A DNA stretch of 64,000 bases from Chloroflexota bacterium (GTDB taxonomy: Bacteria; Chloroflexota; Dehalococcoidia; Lucifugimonadales; UBA3495): the NCBI GenBank assembly GCA_028873965.1, contig JAPPMU010000020.1:64097-128096 (forward strand), read 5' to 3'. How positions within the stretch are numbered: the stretch's first letter is position 1; every line of letters starts with the position of its first letter. Below the pieces are notes generated by a model. It saw only the letters and a list, made by a program, of their open reading frames with translations, was not told the DNA's origin and searched no databases. Positions 33,452-42,117 of the stretch are shown here, one piece after another. Both the position numbers and the translations under genes were made by a program.

Positions 33452-34450
33452 TTATTCGCCTTCGTCGTGGGGACCGAAGGGGACGATGCCCGGAATCCAC
33501 CACTTCTCCCAGGTTTCGTCGATGCGCTCCTGGAAGAACTTGAGGTCCTCCTCGGTGAGGTGAGCGAACCGGCCCTGGCGTTGCAGATAATCCGTTACGG
33601 GCTTCCGGCGGCGGATGCCACGGGCGATGGCGCGAGACGGGCCGTTCAGGATCAGCTCGCCATCGACGATTTCGTACTGCACCCAGATGCCGGTTTCCAC
33701 GGCCAGCATCCCCAGCTCGTGGGAATACTTGGGATCGTAGTCCCATCCCTTGGGGCACGGGTCGATGCTGTGGATGAAGGTGGGGCCACCGATGGTGAGG
33801 GCGCGGCGGATCTTATTGGTGAAGTCCGGCCCGTAGGAACCGCAGGCGGTGGCGACGTAGCGGACGTCGGGATGGCCGGCGGCCAGCATGGGGACGGTGT
33901 TCTTCTTCCAGCGGCGGTTCATGATGCGGTGAACCTTGCCCGGAGGGGAGAACGTTGAGTTGGCGCCCCACGGGCTGGAGCCGGACACTTGAATGTCGGT
34001 GTTGGCGTAGGACTCGTTGTCGTAGCACAGGATGAGCAGGTTGTACTCGTCGTGCTGCAGGGCCGCCGAGATGGCGGACAGGCCCATGTCCACTCCTCCG
34101 CCGTCGCCGCAGAAGGCGATGACGTTGATGGGCTCTTCCTGCATCTTGCCCTTGCGCATCAGGGAGGCCAGGCCGGCGGCGGTGCCGGTGGCGGCGGAGC
34201 CGCTGGAGCCCAGCTGGGTGTGCATCCACGGCACGACCCACGGGGTGCTGTAGTAGGTGGTGTTGGCCACGTACATGCAGCCGGTGCTGCCCACCACGAT
34301 GGTGCGAGGGCCGGCGGCCTTGATCATCAGGCGCATCACGAGGGCGGATTCGCAGCCCTGGCAGGTGCGGTGTCCCGAGGTGAAGCCCTCGAAGACCGGG
34401 ATCTGCTTGACGCCCCTAACCTGGGGGAGTTCTTGGGTCATGGTAGTCAT
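33452..34450 (-). CDS. porB: 2-oxoacid:ferredoxin oxidoreductase, beta subunit (PorB-like)
   Basis: About 332 residues from the ATG at 34450. The TPP-binding subunit: Fe-S ligands begin with TSGHRTCQGCESAL, the TPP motif is FCGDGGGVDMGLSAI followed by CYDNESYANTDIQVSGSSPWGANSTFSP, and a further cysteine lies in HSIDPCPKGWDYDP, all as in pyruvate/2-oxoisovalerate:ferredoxin oxidoreductases. It is the last gene of the gamma-delta, alpha, beta operon, 10 nt behind the alpha subunit. The operon oxidises a 2-oxoacid to acyl-CoA and CO2 with ferredoxin as acceptor. Substrate preference (pyruvate or branched 2-oxoacid) is not certain. Confidence 0.9.
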   Translation of the reverse strand: MTTMTQELPQVRGVKQIPVFEGFTSGHRTCQGCESALVMRLMIKAAGPRTIVVGSTGCMYVANTTYYSTPWVVPWMHTQLGSSGSAATGTAAGLASLMRKGKMQEEPINVIAFCGDGGGVDMGLSAISAALQHDEYNLLILCYDNESYANTDIQVSGSSPWGANSTFSPPGKVHRIMNRRWKKNTVPMLAAGHPDVRYVATACGSYGPDFTNKIRRALTIGGPTFIHSIDPCPKGWDYDPKYSHELGMLAVETGIWVQYEIVDGELILNGPSRAIARGIRRRKPVTDYLQRQGRFAHLTEEDLKFFQERIDETWEKWWIPGIVPFGPHDEGE

Positions 34451-34460
34451 AGCGGCACTC

Positions 34461-35690
34461 CTATTCGCGGACACCGATCCAGGTGTTCTCTTCCTTGACA
34501 TGTCCGGCGTCGATTGAGTCCTGGACCATGGCGGTCATCTCTTCCACGTCGCGCACCAGAACTTCGCGACCACCGAGGCCGGCGATGAAGCTCTGCATGA
34601 GCGGGCGGTTGTCCAGGGTGTACAGGGCGGAACGGATCTCGTTGAACAGCACGCCGCCATAGGAGGGCGAGCCGTAGGAATAGTCGCGGTCGATGACGCC
34701 GACGGCCTTGCAGTGGCTGAGGGATTCGCGGATTTCATCGGTGGCGAAGGGACGGAAGAACTTGACGCGCACAAACCCGACCTTCTTGCCCTGTTCGCGC
34801 ATCCGACGAACAGCGACGCGGACGGGCATGGCAAGGGTGCCCATGCCAACCAGAACGATCTCGGCATCCTCGGTCATGTACTCTTCGATGAAGGGGCTGG
34901 GGTCGCCGCGACCGAAAAGTTGCTTGAACTCCTCGTAGGCTTCCTTGATAACGTCGCTGGTGCGGCGCATGGCGTCGTCGGTCTGACGGCGAATCTCCAT
35001 GAGCCAGTCCTCGTTGACCTGCGGAGCGACGGTGATGGGGTTGTCCGGATGGAGTTGCAGGCGTCCCCGATCGTACTGGGGCAGGAACTGGTCAACCTGC
35101 TCCTGCGTGGGCACGTTGACGATGGCCTGGGAGTGGGTCAGGAAGGAACCGTCGCAGGAGATGGCGGCGGGCAGGAAGACGCGGGGGTCCTCCGCGACGC
35201 GCCAGGCCAGGAGCGCGGTGTCCAGCGCCTCCTGAGCGGTGCCGACCCAGTACAGCATCCAGCCCAAGTCGCGGACGGCCATGGCGTCGTTGTGCTCCAC
35301 ACCGAAGGCTCCCGGATCGTCCAGGGCGCGGTTGCCGACCATTGCCACCACGGGGAGACGCAATCCGGCGGTGACGGTGATGGCCTCGAAGGCGTAGAAC
35401 CAGCCTACGCCGCTGGAGCCGCAGAAGGTGCGGGCGCCGACGGCGGAGGCATGCTTGACGATTTCGAACTGGGAGTGCTCGCTTTCGGCGACGATGAAGT
35501 CGCAGTCGAAGGCGCCGTCGGCCTTGAGCTTGGACACGTACTGCATGACCGTGTCGTAGGGTCGGATGGGATAGGCGGTGATAACGTCGACATCGGCGAG
35601 GGAGCAGGCGATGGCGATGGCCTCGCTACCGCTGATGAGCTCCTCGCGCTCCTGGGGGAGCTCGGTCTGTGGAAGGGTTTGGGTGGCCAT
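34461..35690 (-). CDS. porA: 2-oxoacid:ferredoxin oxidoreductase, alpha subunit (PorA-like)
   Basis: A 409-residue subunit with the pyrimidine-binding domain: LISGSEAIAIACSLADVDVITAYPIRP near the start, the glutamate-bearing ESEHSQFEIVKHASAVGARTFCGSSG segment, and domain II with EIVLVGMGTLAMPVRVAVRRMREQGKKVG in the middle-to-C-terminal part. It joins the beta subunit to form the TPP active site. Its ATG overlaps the stop of the gamma-delta gene by one nt (TGATG), so the subunits are translationally coupled. Confidence 0.92.
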   Translation of the reverse strand: MATQTLPQTELPQEREELISGSEAIAIACSLADVDVITAYPIRPYDTVMQYVSKLKADGAFDCDFIVAESEHSQFEIVKHASAVGARTFCGSSGVGWFYAFEAITVTAGLRLPVVAMVGNRALDDPGAFGVEHNDAMAVRDLGWMLYWVGTAQEALDTALLAWRVAEDPRVFLPAAISCDGSFLTHSQAIVNVPTQEQVDQFLPQYDRGRLQLHPDNPITVAPQVNEDWLMEIRRQTDDAMRRTSDVIKEAYEEFKQLFGRGDPSPFIEEYMTEDAEIVLVGMGTLAMPVRVAVRRMREQGKKVGFVRVKFFRPFATDEIRESLSHCKAVGVIDRDYSYGSPSYGGVLFNEIRSALYTLDNRPLMQSFIAGLGGREVLVRDVEEMTAMVQDSIDAGHVKEENTWIGVRE

Positions 35691-36913
35691 CAGTCATCGT
35701 CTCCGGTCAGGGCAACTTCGGATTCAGATTCAGCTTCGTACTTGCCCGGGCTGTGGTAGCCGTGGCTCCGTTCGGAGTCAGCGTCGTGGGCCTTTTGGAC
35801 CTCGATCAGCTGGGTCATCCACCCGTGGTAGCCGTCCTTGTCGCGGGTCCAGTGTTCCCACTGGCTGTTGTTGTCGTTGAACTCGGCCTCGTTGACCATG
35901 GTGATGCAGTCCGGGACCGGGCACACCGCTTCACAGACGGCGCAACCGCAGCAGGCTTCCATGTTGGCGTCGTACAGGCCGTCGGGGGTCACGTCGAAAC
36001 AGGTGTCGGGGCACTGGAGCCAACACAGGGTGCACTTGATGCAGGTCTCGAAGTTGATGACCGGGCGCATCGAGCGGGTGCTGAACTTCTTGAAGACGGA
36101 GTTGCGAGTGGGCTGGTAGCTGGTGTCCCCGGATGCGTTGGAGCGGATGGGGTCGTAATCCTCGGCCAGCGAGTCGCCGCGGAAGCCGGTGGGCTCGTCG
36201 ATGCCCCGAATGACCAGGCCGTCTTCCATGGAGCGCCAGCCGAGCAGTTCGAAGCTGAAGGGCGTCTCGTCGTTGCCCTCGCCGGGCTCGACGGGGCGCT
36301 GGGTGGTGCGGTCAAAGGAGTTGCGGGCGGACGTGAGCTTCAAACCGCCCCAGCCCTGGTCATCCAGCGCGGCCAGCATGGAGTCGAGGCTCACCAGCTC
36401 GGGGCAAACCTTGGCGAGAGCGCCGAGGATGCGGACGTCAGTGTGATCGTCCTTGTACACCCAGAGACCGGAGAAGCTGGTGGTGGCGGGTACGATGGCC
36501 AGGTTGAACGCGGTATCCTTCTGGTGGATGTCTTCGATGAGGGCATCGGCTTCCTGGCGGGAAGTCACGATGAGGGTTCCGCCGGGCTTGGTGAGGGCGT
36601 TGATGGGCTGCAAGCCGTACCAGGCCCAGGACTCGATGCCCTTGCACATGGTGTCGTCAACGTTGATGGTGACGTCCACCTCGCGGGCCTCATAGACGGC
36701 CAGGTTTTCCTCAAGTTCCTCGGGGCTATCGGAAACGATGGCGAACTGCTTGGCAGGGATGCCGTTCCGTTCTGGGGAGTCGCCGTAGCGACCAAAAGCC
36801 GTGCCTATTTTGCCTTCTTTACGGGCGGCAAAAACGATGGTGCGGACGATGTTCCGGGCCAGGGTTTTCTGGAAAATCCCCCGGTACACCACCTCCACTG
36901 CCACTGTGCTCAT
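35690..36913 (-). CDS. 2-oxoacid:ferredoxin oxidoreductase, fused gamma-delta subunit
   Basis: A 407-residue fusion. Residues 1-190 are the gamma (CoA-interacting) domain starting VAVEVVYRGIFQKTLARNIVRTIVFAA. The middle holds a region of about 100 residues with no clear motif. A delta-type 2[4Fe-4S] ferredoxin domain follows near 310-365, with CIKCTLCWLQCPDTCF and CCGCAVCEAVCP, each with the C-x2-C-x2-C-x3-C-P pattern. An acidic tail ends the protein. First gene of the operon, with an extended -10 (TGCTATAAT) 33 nt upstream and GAGGAGG before the ATG. Gamma and delta subunits are separate in many archaea; the fusion has a long linker here. Confidence 0.9.
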   Translation of the reverse strand: MSTVAVEVVYRGIFQKTLARNIVRTIVFAARKEGKIGTAFGRYGDSPERNGIPAKQFAIVSDSPEELEENLAVYEAREVDVTINVDDTMCKGIESWAWYGLQPINALTKPGGTLIVTSRQEADALIEDIHQKDTAFNLAIVPATTSFSGLWVYKDDHTDVRILGALAKVCPELVSLDSMLAALDDQGWGGLKLTSARNSFDRTTQRPVEPGEGNDETPFSFELLGWRSMEDGLVIRGIDEPTGFRGDSLAEDYDPIRSNASGDTSYQPTRNSVFKKFSTRSMRPVINFETCIKCTLCWLQCPDTCFDVTPDGLYDANMEACCGCAVCEAVCPVPDCITMVNEAEFNDNNSQWEHWTRDKDGYHGWMTQLIEVQKAHDADSERSHGYHSPGKYEAESESEVALTGDDD

Positions 36914-36945
36914 GTTGGGGAGGCCTCCTCGGTGAGTGATGCGGC

Positions 36946-36954
36946 ATTATAGCA
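36946..36954 (-). promoter_or_regulatory. Extended -10 element (TGCTATAAT) of the oxidoreductase operon
   Basis: A consensus TGC-TATAAT on the minus strand, predicting a start near 36939 and a leader of about 26 nt with GAGGAGG. No good -35, as is usual for extended -10 promoters. Confidence 0.6.
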
Positions 36955-37092
36955 TGTAGAAGGGGGGTGGTTCTTTGCATGGATGGACAGGATGAATGAT
37001 CAGGTTAGCCGATCAATTTACCGTCTGACCAGCTGTTGCCGGATAATGGATTGGTCGATCCCTGTGCTCACAGAGAACGGCCACTGGTTGGC

Positions 37093-37335
37093 CTATTGCT
37101 TCTCTTCGTAGGACGGTTTCAGGTCTACGTATTTGGCTAGTTGGCGTCCAATGTTAATTTCGGCCTCACACCGTCGATTAACGCCCGAACGAGATATGAC
37201 GTCTGCGAGTCTCACTCGGCTGAGTTGATGAGAATACTTGATGCCAAAGAGCGTGATACGGGCGTTCTTTTCGCGGTAAGGAGCGCGGTCGTACATTTCC
37301 TTGAGGGTCCGGGCCAGTTCGTCAACGGTCATCAT
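37093..37335 (-). CDS. Small HTH-like hypothetical protein
   Basis: About 80 residues from the ATG at 37335 (or 37332): MTVDELARTLKEMYDRAPYREKNARITLFGIKYSHQL and a second helical part with EAEINIGRQLAKYVDLK. The pattern FGIKY...I....G.....I..G..LAKYV resembles a family of small proteins that I have seen described near restriction or accessory genes, possibly DNA-binding; I cannot name it. Less GC-rich than its neighbours. The 119-residue ORF in the track has an unlikely N-terminal extension. Confidence 0.6.
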   Translation of the reverse strand: MMTVDELARTLKEMYDRAPYREKNARITLFGIKYSHQLSRVRLADVISRSGVNRRCEAEINIGRQLAKYVDLKPSYEEKQ

Positions 37336-37491
37336 TTCACCAATTGCAAAAGCTGTTGTGCGGATAGCGGTCGGCAAATGGCGGTGTCTTGGTACGGTTT
37401 GCAGCCATAGAAATGGAGACACGAAGTATGCTTTCGTGTGCGTCAGCTGCAAGGCGCTGGCCTGAGCCTAGGCGGACAGAATCATGCGCCG

Positions 37492-38502
37492 TCAGTTGGG
37501 GGTCGCGTTTCCGTGGTCTACTGCCCTGATGAACAAAATGTGGGATCCTGCTCTGCAATCCAGCCGCATGGCAACCCCATCTTGCACGACTATGTACGGT
37601 GTCGGAGTTGGCGTCGGGTCATAGCGTCTGCTGCTACGCGGCAGGATGTTTGAGAGTTCACCGCCTCCACCGGCTCCGATACCACCGCCAGATTGGGGGC
37701 GACCGTCACCGCAGGATCGTCTTTCAAAGAATTGATATACCCATCGATTGCGATCCGGCTCATACCAGTCTGGCATATCCGTCGCTACCCGGTTCACGAC
37801 AGACATGAATTCCCACTCCACGCCAATTGGGCGTCTCTTGCCGTGCTGGCATCCGTCGCAAGCGAAGACGATGCCGTAGATGTCCTCATCCGGGCCCGCC
37901 AAAGCCGCGTACTTCCCTGGTTTGTAGTATTCGTTTTCCCACCCGGCCCATTTCACCTCGGTTATCTTGCCCTGTCCTTCGGAGTTGCCTACCAAAGTAA
38001 AAACGACGGGGTAAAGCTTGTGTCGGGGTGTGGGCTCTTCTGACCTCTCTTCCGCAACCATCGCCAGAAAGAATTCTTCCATTTCGGATCGCGTCACTCC
38101 CAGCCCACGTGCAGGTTTAGACTGTTCTGTATTCACTGAGGCGGATGCCGTTAAAGTTGAGCTCGCTGGCGTATCTGATGCGACAACTTTCCCATTGGTC
38201 GGCGCTGTCAGACTGCCTGACTGGTCGTTACCGCAGAATTGATCCACGAAAGCCTCAGCATTCTTTACGGCTTCGGCATCTGCCATTCGCATCTGCGCCT
38301 CGCGTTCCAGCTCGTCGCGGCTCATCTGGGGAAACATAGTAGCCAGACACTCAGCGAGCCGTTCGGCAATTGCGGGCTCATCCGCGGATGTCCCTTCCAG
38401 CCCGTCAGACGGCCCGGTCACATCGCAACCCAGCATCAGCGTGGCAAAGATTACGGCTACCATCACAGCACTCAGGCGGGAATGTTTCATGCCTGTGCTC
38501 AT
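37492..38502 (-). CDS. Predicted lipoprotein of unknown function
   Basis: A 336-residue protein with a short signal peptide (RLSAVMVAVIFATLMLGC, lipobox LMLGC) and thus probably membrane-anchored outside the cell. Then come an acidic helical part, a low-complexity Ser/Thr/Ala linker (about 100-128), a globular part with PVVFTLVGNSEGQGKITEVKW, and a glycine-rich stretch before a PTPTPTPYIVVQDGVAMRLD tail. GAGG lies seven nt before the ATG at 38502. Composition is lower in GC than the operons on both sides. No family recognised. Confidence 0.75.
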   Translation of the reverse strand: MSTGMKHSRLSAVMVAVIFATLMLGCDVTGPSDGLEGTSADEPAIAERLAECLATMFPQMSRDELEREAQMRMADAEAVKNAEAFVDQFCGNDQSGSLTAPTNGKVVASDTPASSTLTASASVNTEQSKPARGLGVTRSEMEEFFLAMVAEERSEEPTPRHKLYPVVFTLVGNSEGQGKITEVKWAGWENEYYKPGKYAALAGPDEDIYGIVFACDGCQHGKRRPIGVEWEFMSVVNRVATDMPDWYEPDRNRWVYQFFERRSCGDGRPQSGGGIGAGGGGELSNILPRSSRRYDPTPTPTPYIVVQDGVAMRLDCRAGSHILFIRAVDHGNATPN

Positions 38503-38553
38503 TGCCCGCCTCTACTCCAGCGCAGCAGCATGTCATCACTAACCTGCGCCCTA

Positions 38554-38562
38554 TGTTACACT
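38554..38562 (+). promoter_or_regulatory. Extended -10 element (TGTTACACT)
   Basis: TGT followed by TACACT; predicted transcript start near 38569, about 31 nt before the ATG of the TPP enzyme. Confidence 0.45.
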
Positions 38563-38599
38563 GCCGCGCGATTTCACGCATGGTAAGGAGCGTTTGGCG

Positions 38600-40297
38600 A
38601 TGGCCCAACGAATGAAGGCAGGGGAGGCGGTGATCGAGCTGCTGCGGCAGGAGGGAGTGAGCAAGATCTTTGGCATTGTGGGCTCGTCTTTCCTGGACGT
38701 ACTGGACCCTCTTTACGACCGCGACGACATGGAGTTCGTGGGGGTGCGGCACGAGCAGGGCGCCGCGCTGATGGCCGACGGGTACAGCCGGATCGCCGGC
38801 GCGCCGTCGGTGTGCCTGGTGACCAACGGACCGGGCGTGCTGAACCTGACCTACGGCATCGGGTCCGCCTACGTGTCCCACTCGCCGGTGGTGGTGCTGG
38901 CGCCTTCGGCGTCGCGGGACCACCAGCACCTGGACTCGACCCAGGAGTTCGACCAGGTGGCGCTGTTTGAGCCGATCACCAAGGCCAGCTTCTCCATCAA
39001 CAAGATTGAGCGGCTGCCGGACGCGCTGCGACAGGCGTTCCGGATCGCCACTTCGGGAAAAATGGGACCGGTGCTGGTGGACATTCCCCGGGATCTGCTG
39101 CCGGGCGCGGAGGTTGACGTCGACCTGATGGCTCCCACAGCATACCGGACGGGACAGGGACATTCACGGGGCGACCGGGCGCAGGTGGAGGCCGCGGCGC
39201 AAGAGATTCTATCGGCGCAACGACCGGTGATCGTGGCCGGCGGCGGCGTGGAATGGAGCCTGGCGGACGCAGCGGTGGCCAGGCTTTCGGAGCTGACGGG
39301 CGCGCCCATCGTAACTTCCTATGGTCGAGCGGACGCGGTGTCCAACGACCATCCCAACTATTTGGGTCACCTGGGTCGGCTGGGAGCGCAAGAAGCCATC
39401 GACGCGGTGAGGAACGCCGACGTAATCGTGGCGGCGGGTACACGGTTGGGACAGTCCACGACGTTCTTCGACAACCGATTTATTCCCGCCGACGCTCGCA
39501 TTGTGCACATTGAAATTGATCCCAAGGAGATCGGGCGCATTTACCCGATCTCGGTGGGTGTCGAGGGTGACGTGGGCGCGGTGGTGGACGAGATCAACGG
39601 CATCGTGGCGGCAGCGGAACTTCGGCCGGATCCGGAATGGACGCGGCGCGTGGCCGGCTGGAACGCGGCGCGCGCGGCTCGCCTGCAGACGGAAGAGACG
39701 CTGACCGGAGACTACATCAAGCCGCAACGGGTTTACGCCGAGTTGCGCAAGGTAATGCCCCGGGACGCCATTATCGCGCTGGACGCAGGGTTGGCGCCGA
39801 ACTTCGGGCAGGATCGTTTGAACTACTACCAGCCGCGCAGCCTAATCATGGCGCTGGACCTGGGAGGACTGGGATTCAGCTTCCCGGCGTCGATTGGGGC
39901 AAACTTCGCGGCGCCGGAGCGGCCGGTGGTGAACTTCAACGGCGACGGCGGGTTCCTCTTTAACGCCCAGGAGTTCGAGACCGCGGTGCGCTACGGACTG
40001 AAGAACATATCGGTGGTGATGAACAACGATTGCTGGGGATCGGAGAAGGCCTACCAGAAGTACGCGTTCAACGAGCGGTACGTGGGGGCGGACACGGTGA
40101 ACCCGCGGTTCGACAAGTACGCGGAGCTGTTCGGCGGCGCGGGATTTTATGTCGACCGGCCGGAGGATATTGCCGATGCGTTCGCGCAGGCGCTGGCGGT
40201 GGACGGGCCGAGCATTATCGAGATACCCACGGACCCGGACGAAATGCCCCGGCCGGCGCGGCTGGCCGAGGTGCAGGCACCAAGCTCCGGCGGATAG
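38600..40297 (+). CDS. TPP-dependent enzyme resembling sulfoacetaldehyde acetyltransferase (Xsc)
   Basis: About 565 residues of the acetolactate-synthase superfamily. FGIVGSSFLDVLDPL, the activating glutamate in RHEQGAALMADGYSR, QEFDQVALFEPITKAS and the PP domain VNFNGDGGFLFNAQEFE with NNDCWGSEKAYQ are seen. The NNxxWGxEK segment, the SSFLD and QE..Q...F..ITK segments are closer to Xsc than to IlvB. Xsc converts sulfoacetaldehyde and phosphate to acetyl phosphate and sulfite. No pta or sulfonate transporter is nearby, so the substrate is open. ATG 38600 has AGGAG nine nt upstream; the track start is a TTG at 38594. DUF971 follows after 5 nt. Confidence 0.8.
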   Translation: MAQRMKAGEAVIELLRQEGVSKIFGIVGSSFLDVLDPLYDRDDMEFVGVRHEQGAALMADGYSRIAGAPSVCLVTNGPGVLNLTYGIGSAYVSHSPVVVLAPSASRDHQHLDSTQEFDQVALFEPITKASFSINKIERLPDALRQAFRIATSGKMGPVLVDIPRDLLPGAEVDVDLMAPTAYRTGQGHSRGDRAQVEAAAQEILSAQRPVIVAGGGVEWSLADAAVARLSELTGAPIVTSYGRADAVSNDHPNYLGHLGRLGAQEAIDAVRNADVIVAAGTRLGQSTTFFDNRFIPADARIVHIEIDPKEIGRIYPISVGVEGDVGAVVDEINGIVAAAELRPDPEWTRRVAGWNAARAARLQTEETLTGDYIKPQRVYAELRKVMPRDAIIALDAGLAPNFGQDRLNYYQPRSLIMALDLGGLGFSFPASIGANFAAPERPVVNFNGDGGFLFNAQEFETAVRYGLKNISVVMNNDCWGSEKAYQKYAFNERYVGADTVNPRFDKYAELFGGAGFYVDRPEDIADAFAQALAVDGPSIIEIPTDPDEMPRPARLAEVQAPSSGG

Positions 40298-40302
40298 CGA
40301 CG

Positions 40303-40641
40303 ATGGCTACCAACGAGATAATCAAGCCGGTTGATGTGGACATCACCGGAAGTTCCATCATCATCAACTGGGACGACGGGCACCGGGGGATCTACCCGCA
40401 CCGGATGCTGCGATTGCGCTGCCCGTGCGCGTCGTGCGTCGAGGAGATGACCGGCCGGGCGCTGCTTAATCCCGACTCGGTACCCCAGGACGTGCGGGCG
40501 CTGGACCAGATGGCGGTGGGACAATACGCGCTGCAATTCCTGTGGAGCGATGCGCACTACACCGGGATCTACACCTACCGGGCTTTACGGGCGGCCTGCA
40601 CGTGCATAGCGTGCAATGAGGCCAGGGCCAGGCTGCCTTAA
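40303..40641 (+). CDS. DUF971 / GBBH-like N-terminal domain protein
   Basis: A 112-residue protein with the DUF971 pattern: ITGSSIIINWDDGHRGIYPHRMLRLRCPCASC, then YALQFLWSDAHYTGIYTYRALRAACTC. The domain is the N-terminal part of gamma-butyrobetaine hydroxylase and occurs alone in bacteria, often near Mrp/ApbC Fe-S carriers. The conserved cysteines (RCPCASC and CTCIAC) suggest metal binding. It lies five nt behind the TPP enzyme. Its stop TAA overlaps that of the convergent FmdB gene in the sequence TTAA. Confidence 0.88.
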   Translation: MATNEIIKPVDVDITGSSIIINWDDGHRGIYPHRMLRLRCPCASCVEEMTGRALLNPDSVPQDVRALDQMAVGQYALQFLWSDAHYTGIYTYRALRAACTCIACNEARARLP

Positions 40642-40895
40642 GCTGCGGGTTGGCCGGCGTCGGGTTGCTGCGTTTCACCCGCAGTACCGGAGCGATTCCC
40701 TCGGAAAGTCTGTCCGGGACGGTTCCGGAGCTTGGGTGAAGTGAACGTATCCGACTTGAAGGAAAAGTTGGATATCTGCCGGCTGGCGGGTTTGCCGCAC
40801 GCCTTGCAATCGATGGGATCATCGGCGCGGGAAACGGGCCGAATGGACTCGAACTCGTTGCCACACTCGGGGCACCGGTACTCGTAGATTGGCAT
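40638..40895 (-). CDS. FmdB-family zinc-ribbon protein
   Basis: An 85-residue protein: MPIYEYRCPECGNEFESIRP and the second pair CKACG make a CxxC...CxxC zinc ribbon, the FmdB/CxxC_CXXC_SSSS regulatory-protein fold. The C-terminal 40 residues are basic and disordered. GGGAGGTG directly precedes the ATG, and a TATAAT lies 18 nt further up. The ORF track only shows it as the end of a 536-residue artefact. Its role is unproven; family members are proposed transcriptional regulators. Confidence 0.9.
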   Translation of the reverse strand: MPIYEYRCPECGNEFESIRPVSRADDPIDCKACGKPASRQISNFSFKSDTFTSPKLRNRPGQTFRGNRSGTAGETQQPDAGQPAA

Positions 40896-40913
40896 AGACA
40901 CCTCCCACTGTGG

Positions 40914-40919
40914 ATTATA
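40914..40919 (-). promoter_or_regulatory. -10 element (TATAAT) for the zinc-ribbon gene
   Basis: Perfect TATAAT on the minus strand, about 18 nt before the ATG; a leader of roughly 12 nt would just contain the Shine-Dalgarno GGGAGGTG. Confidence 0.5.
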
Positions 40920-40958
40920 TCCTAACCCAATTTTGCGCCAGAGGTTGAGGACGGCATC

Positions 40959-42077
40959 ATGAGCGACCAAGCGGCAGACGTAGTCATCATCGGTGGGGGA
41001 GCGGCAGGCTGCGCCGCCGCCTACTACCTGGGGGTCAACGGGGTGAAAGCCACCGTTATCGAACGAGAAGGAGTTGCCAGCCACGCGTCGGGATACAACG
41101 CCGGTGGGCTCAATCCCCTGGAAGGACACGGTTGGCCGGAACCGCTGCAACCCATGGCGCTGCAAAGTTTCGCGTTGCACAAGGAGCTTTGGGACGCGCT
41201 GCCGGCGGAGACCGGAATCGACTACAACGGCCGGATAATGTCGATCCTCAAGGTGGCCCTTGACCCCGAGGACCTGGACGATCTGCGGGCCACGTTGGAA
41301 ACCTTCAACAGCGCGCCGGAGCCGGGATTCTCCGCGGAGTGGCTGGAACGCGAGGATGTTCTCGCCCTGGAACCGCGCATCACCCCCGAGGTCATCGCCG
41401 GGATCCGGGCGGTAGGCAACGGAGCATTGGACGGGCTGGAGTTCACGCAGGCGCTGGCCGCCGGGGCGGAACGACTGGGCGCGACAGTGGTCACGGGCAG
41501 CGCGGTGGGATTCCGGCTGGGAAATGGAAAGGTGGAGTCGGTGGTAACCAACGACGGCGAAATCGCCTGCGGGGCGGTCCTCATCGCGGCCGGGCCGTGG
41601 TGCCGGACCGCAGAGCAATGGCTGGACATCGCGATACCGGTGGATCCGCTGAAGGGGCAGATCATCAGGGTGCGGCCGGACGGCCCGGGGCTGAACCACG
41701 AGCTCATCGGCGGCGGCAGCTCGATGTACGCGAAGACCGACGGACTGATCTGGTGCGGCGCCACCGAAGAGGAAGTGGGATTCGACCTGTCGCTGACCGA
41801 TGAGGCGCGGGACGACATCATGCGTCGGGCGACGCGATTGATGCCGGCGCTGAGCGGCGCGGAGCAGGTGCTGCACACCGCGTGTCTGCGGCCCGTTACG
41901 CCGGACTGGCTGCCCATTGTGGGACAGGCGCCGGGTTGGGACAACGTGTACATCTGCACCGGAGGCCAGAAGAAAGGCATTCTGCTGGGGCCTGCCATGG
42001 GCAAGGGCATCGCGGAGGTCATCGCCTCGGGCAGCACCGACATCAGCTTGAAAGGGTGCGACCCGGCCCGGTTCTGA
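40959..42077 (+). CDS. FAD-dependent oxidoreductase (DAO family)
   Basis: A 372-residue flavoprotein of the D-amino-acid oxidase/sarcosine oxidase-beta type. The dinucleotide-binding fold VVIIGGGAAGCAAAYYLGVNGVKATVIERE is at residues 9-39, followed by the SGYNAGGLNPL motif. A C-terminal FAD contact with ACLRPVTPDWLPIVG and YICTGGQKKGILLGPAMGKGIAE is present. It oxidises an amine or hydroxy substrate to an imine or ketone. Substrate unknown. No partner subunits of a heterotetrameric sarcosine oxidase are adjacent. Confidence 0.9.
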   Translation: MSDQAADVVIIGGGAAGCAAAYYLGVNGVKATVIEREGVASHASGYNAGGLNPLEGHGWPEPLQPMALQSFALHKELWDALPAETGIDYNGRIMSILKVALDPEDLDDLRATLETFNSAPEPGFSAEWLEREDVLALEPRITPEVIAGIRAVGNGALDGLEFTQALAAGAERLGATVVTGSAVGFRLGNGKVESVVTNDGEIACGAVLIAAGPWCRTAEQWLDIAIPVDPLKGQIIRVRPDGPGLNHELIGGGSSMYAKTDGLIWCGATEEEVGFDLSLTDEARDDIMRRATRLMPALSGAEQVLHTACLRPVTPDWLPIVGQAPGWDNVYICTGGQKKGILLGPAMGKGIAEVIASGSTDISLKGCDPARF

Positions 42078-42117
42078 CGGCGGGCCGGCTCTGGAATTAG
42101 CAACCGGTGAACGCGCT

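Noticed and set aside
35669-36952. 427-codon plus-strand ORF opposite the gamma-delta subunit
   Set aside because: Shadow of a gene with clear ferredoxin cysteines on the other strand.
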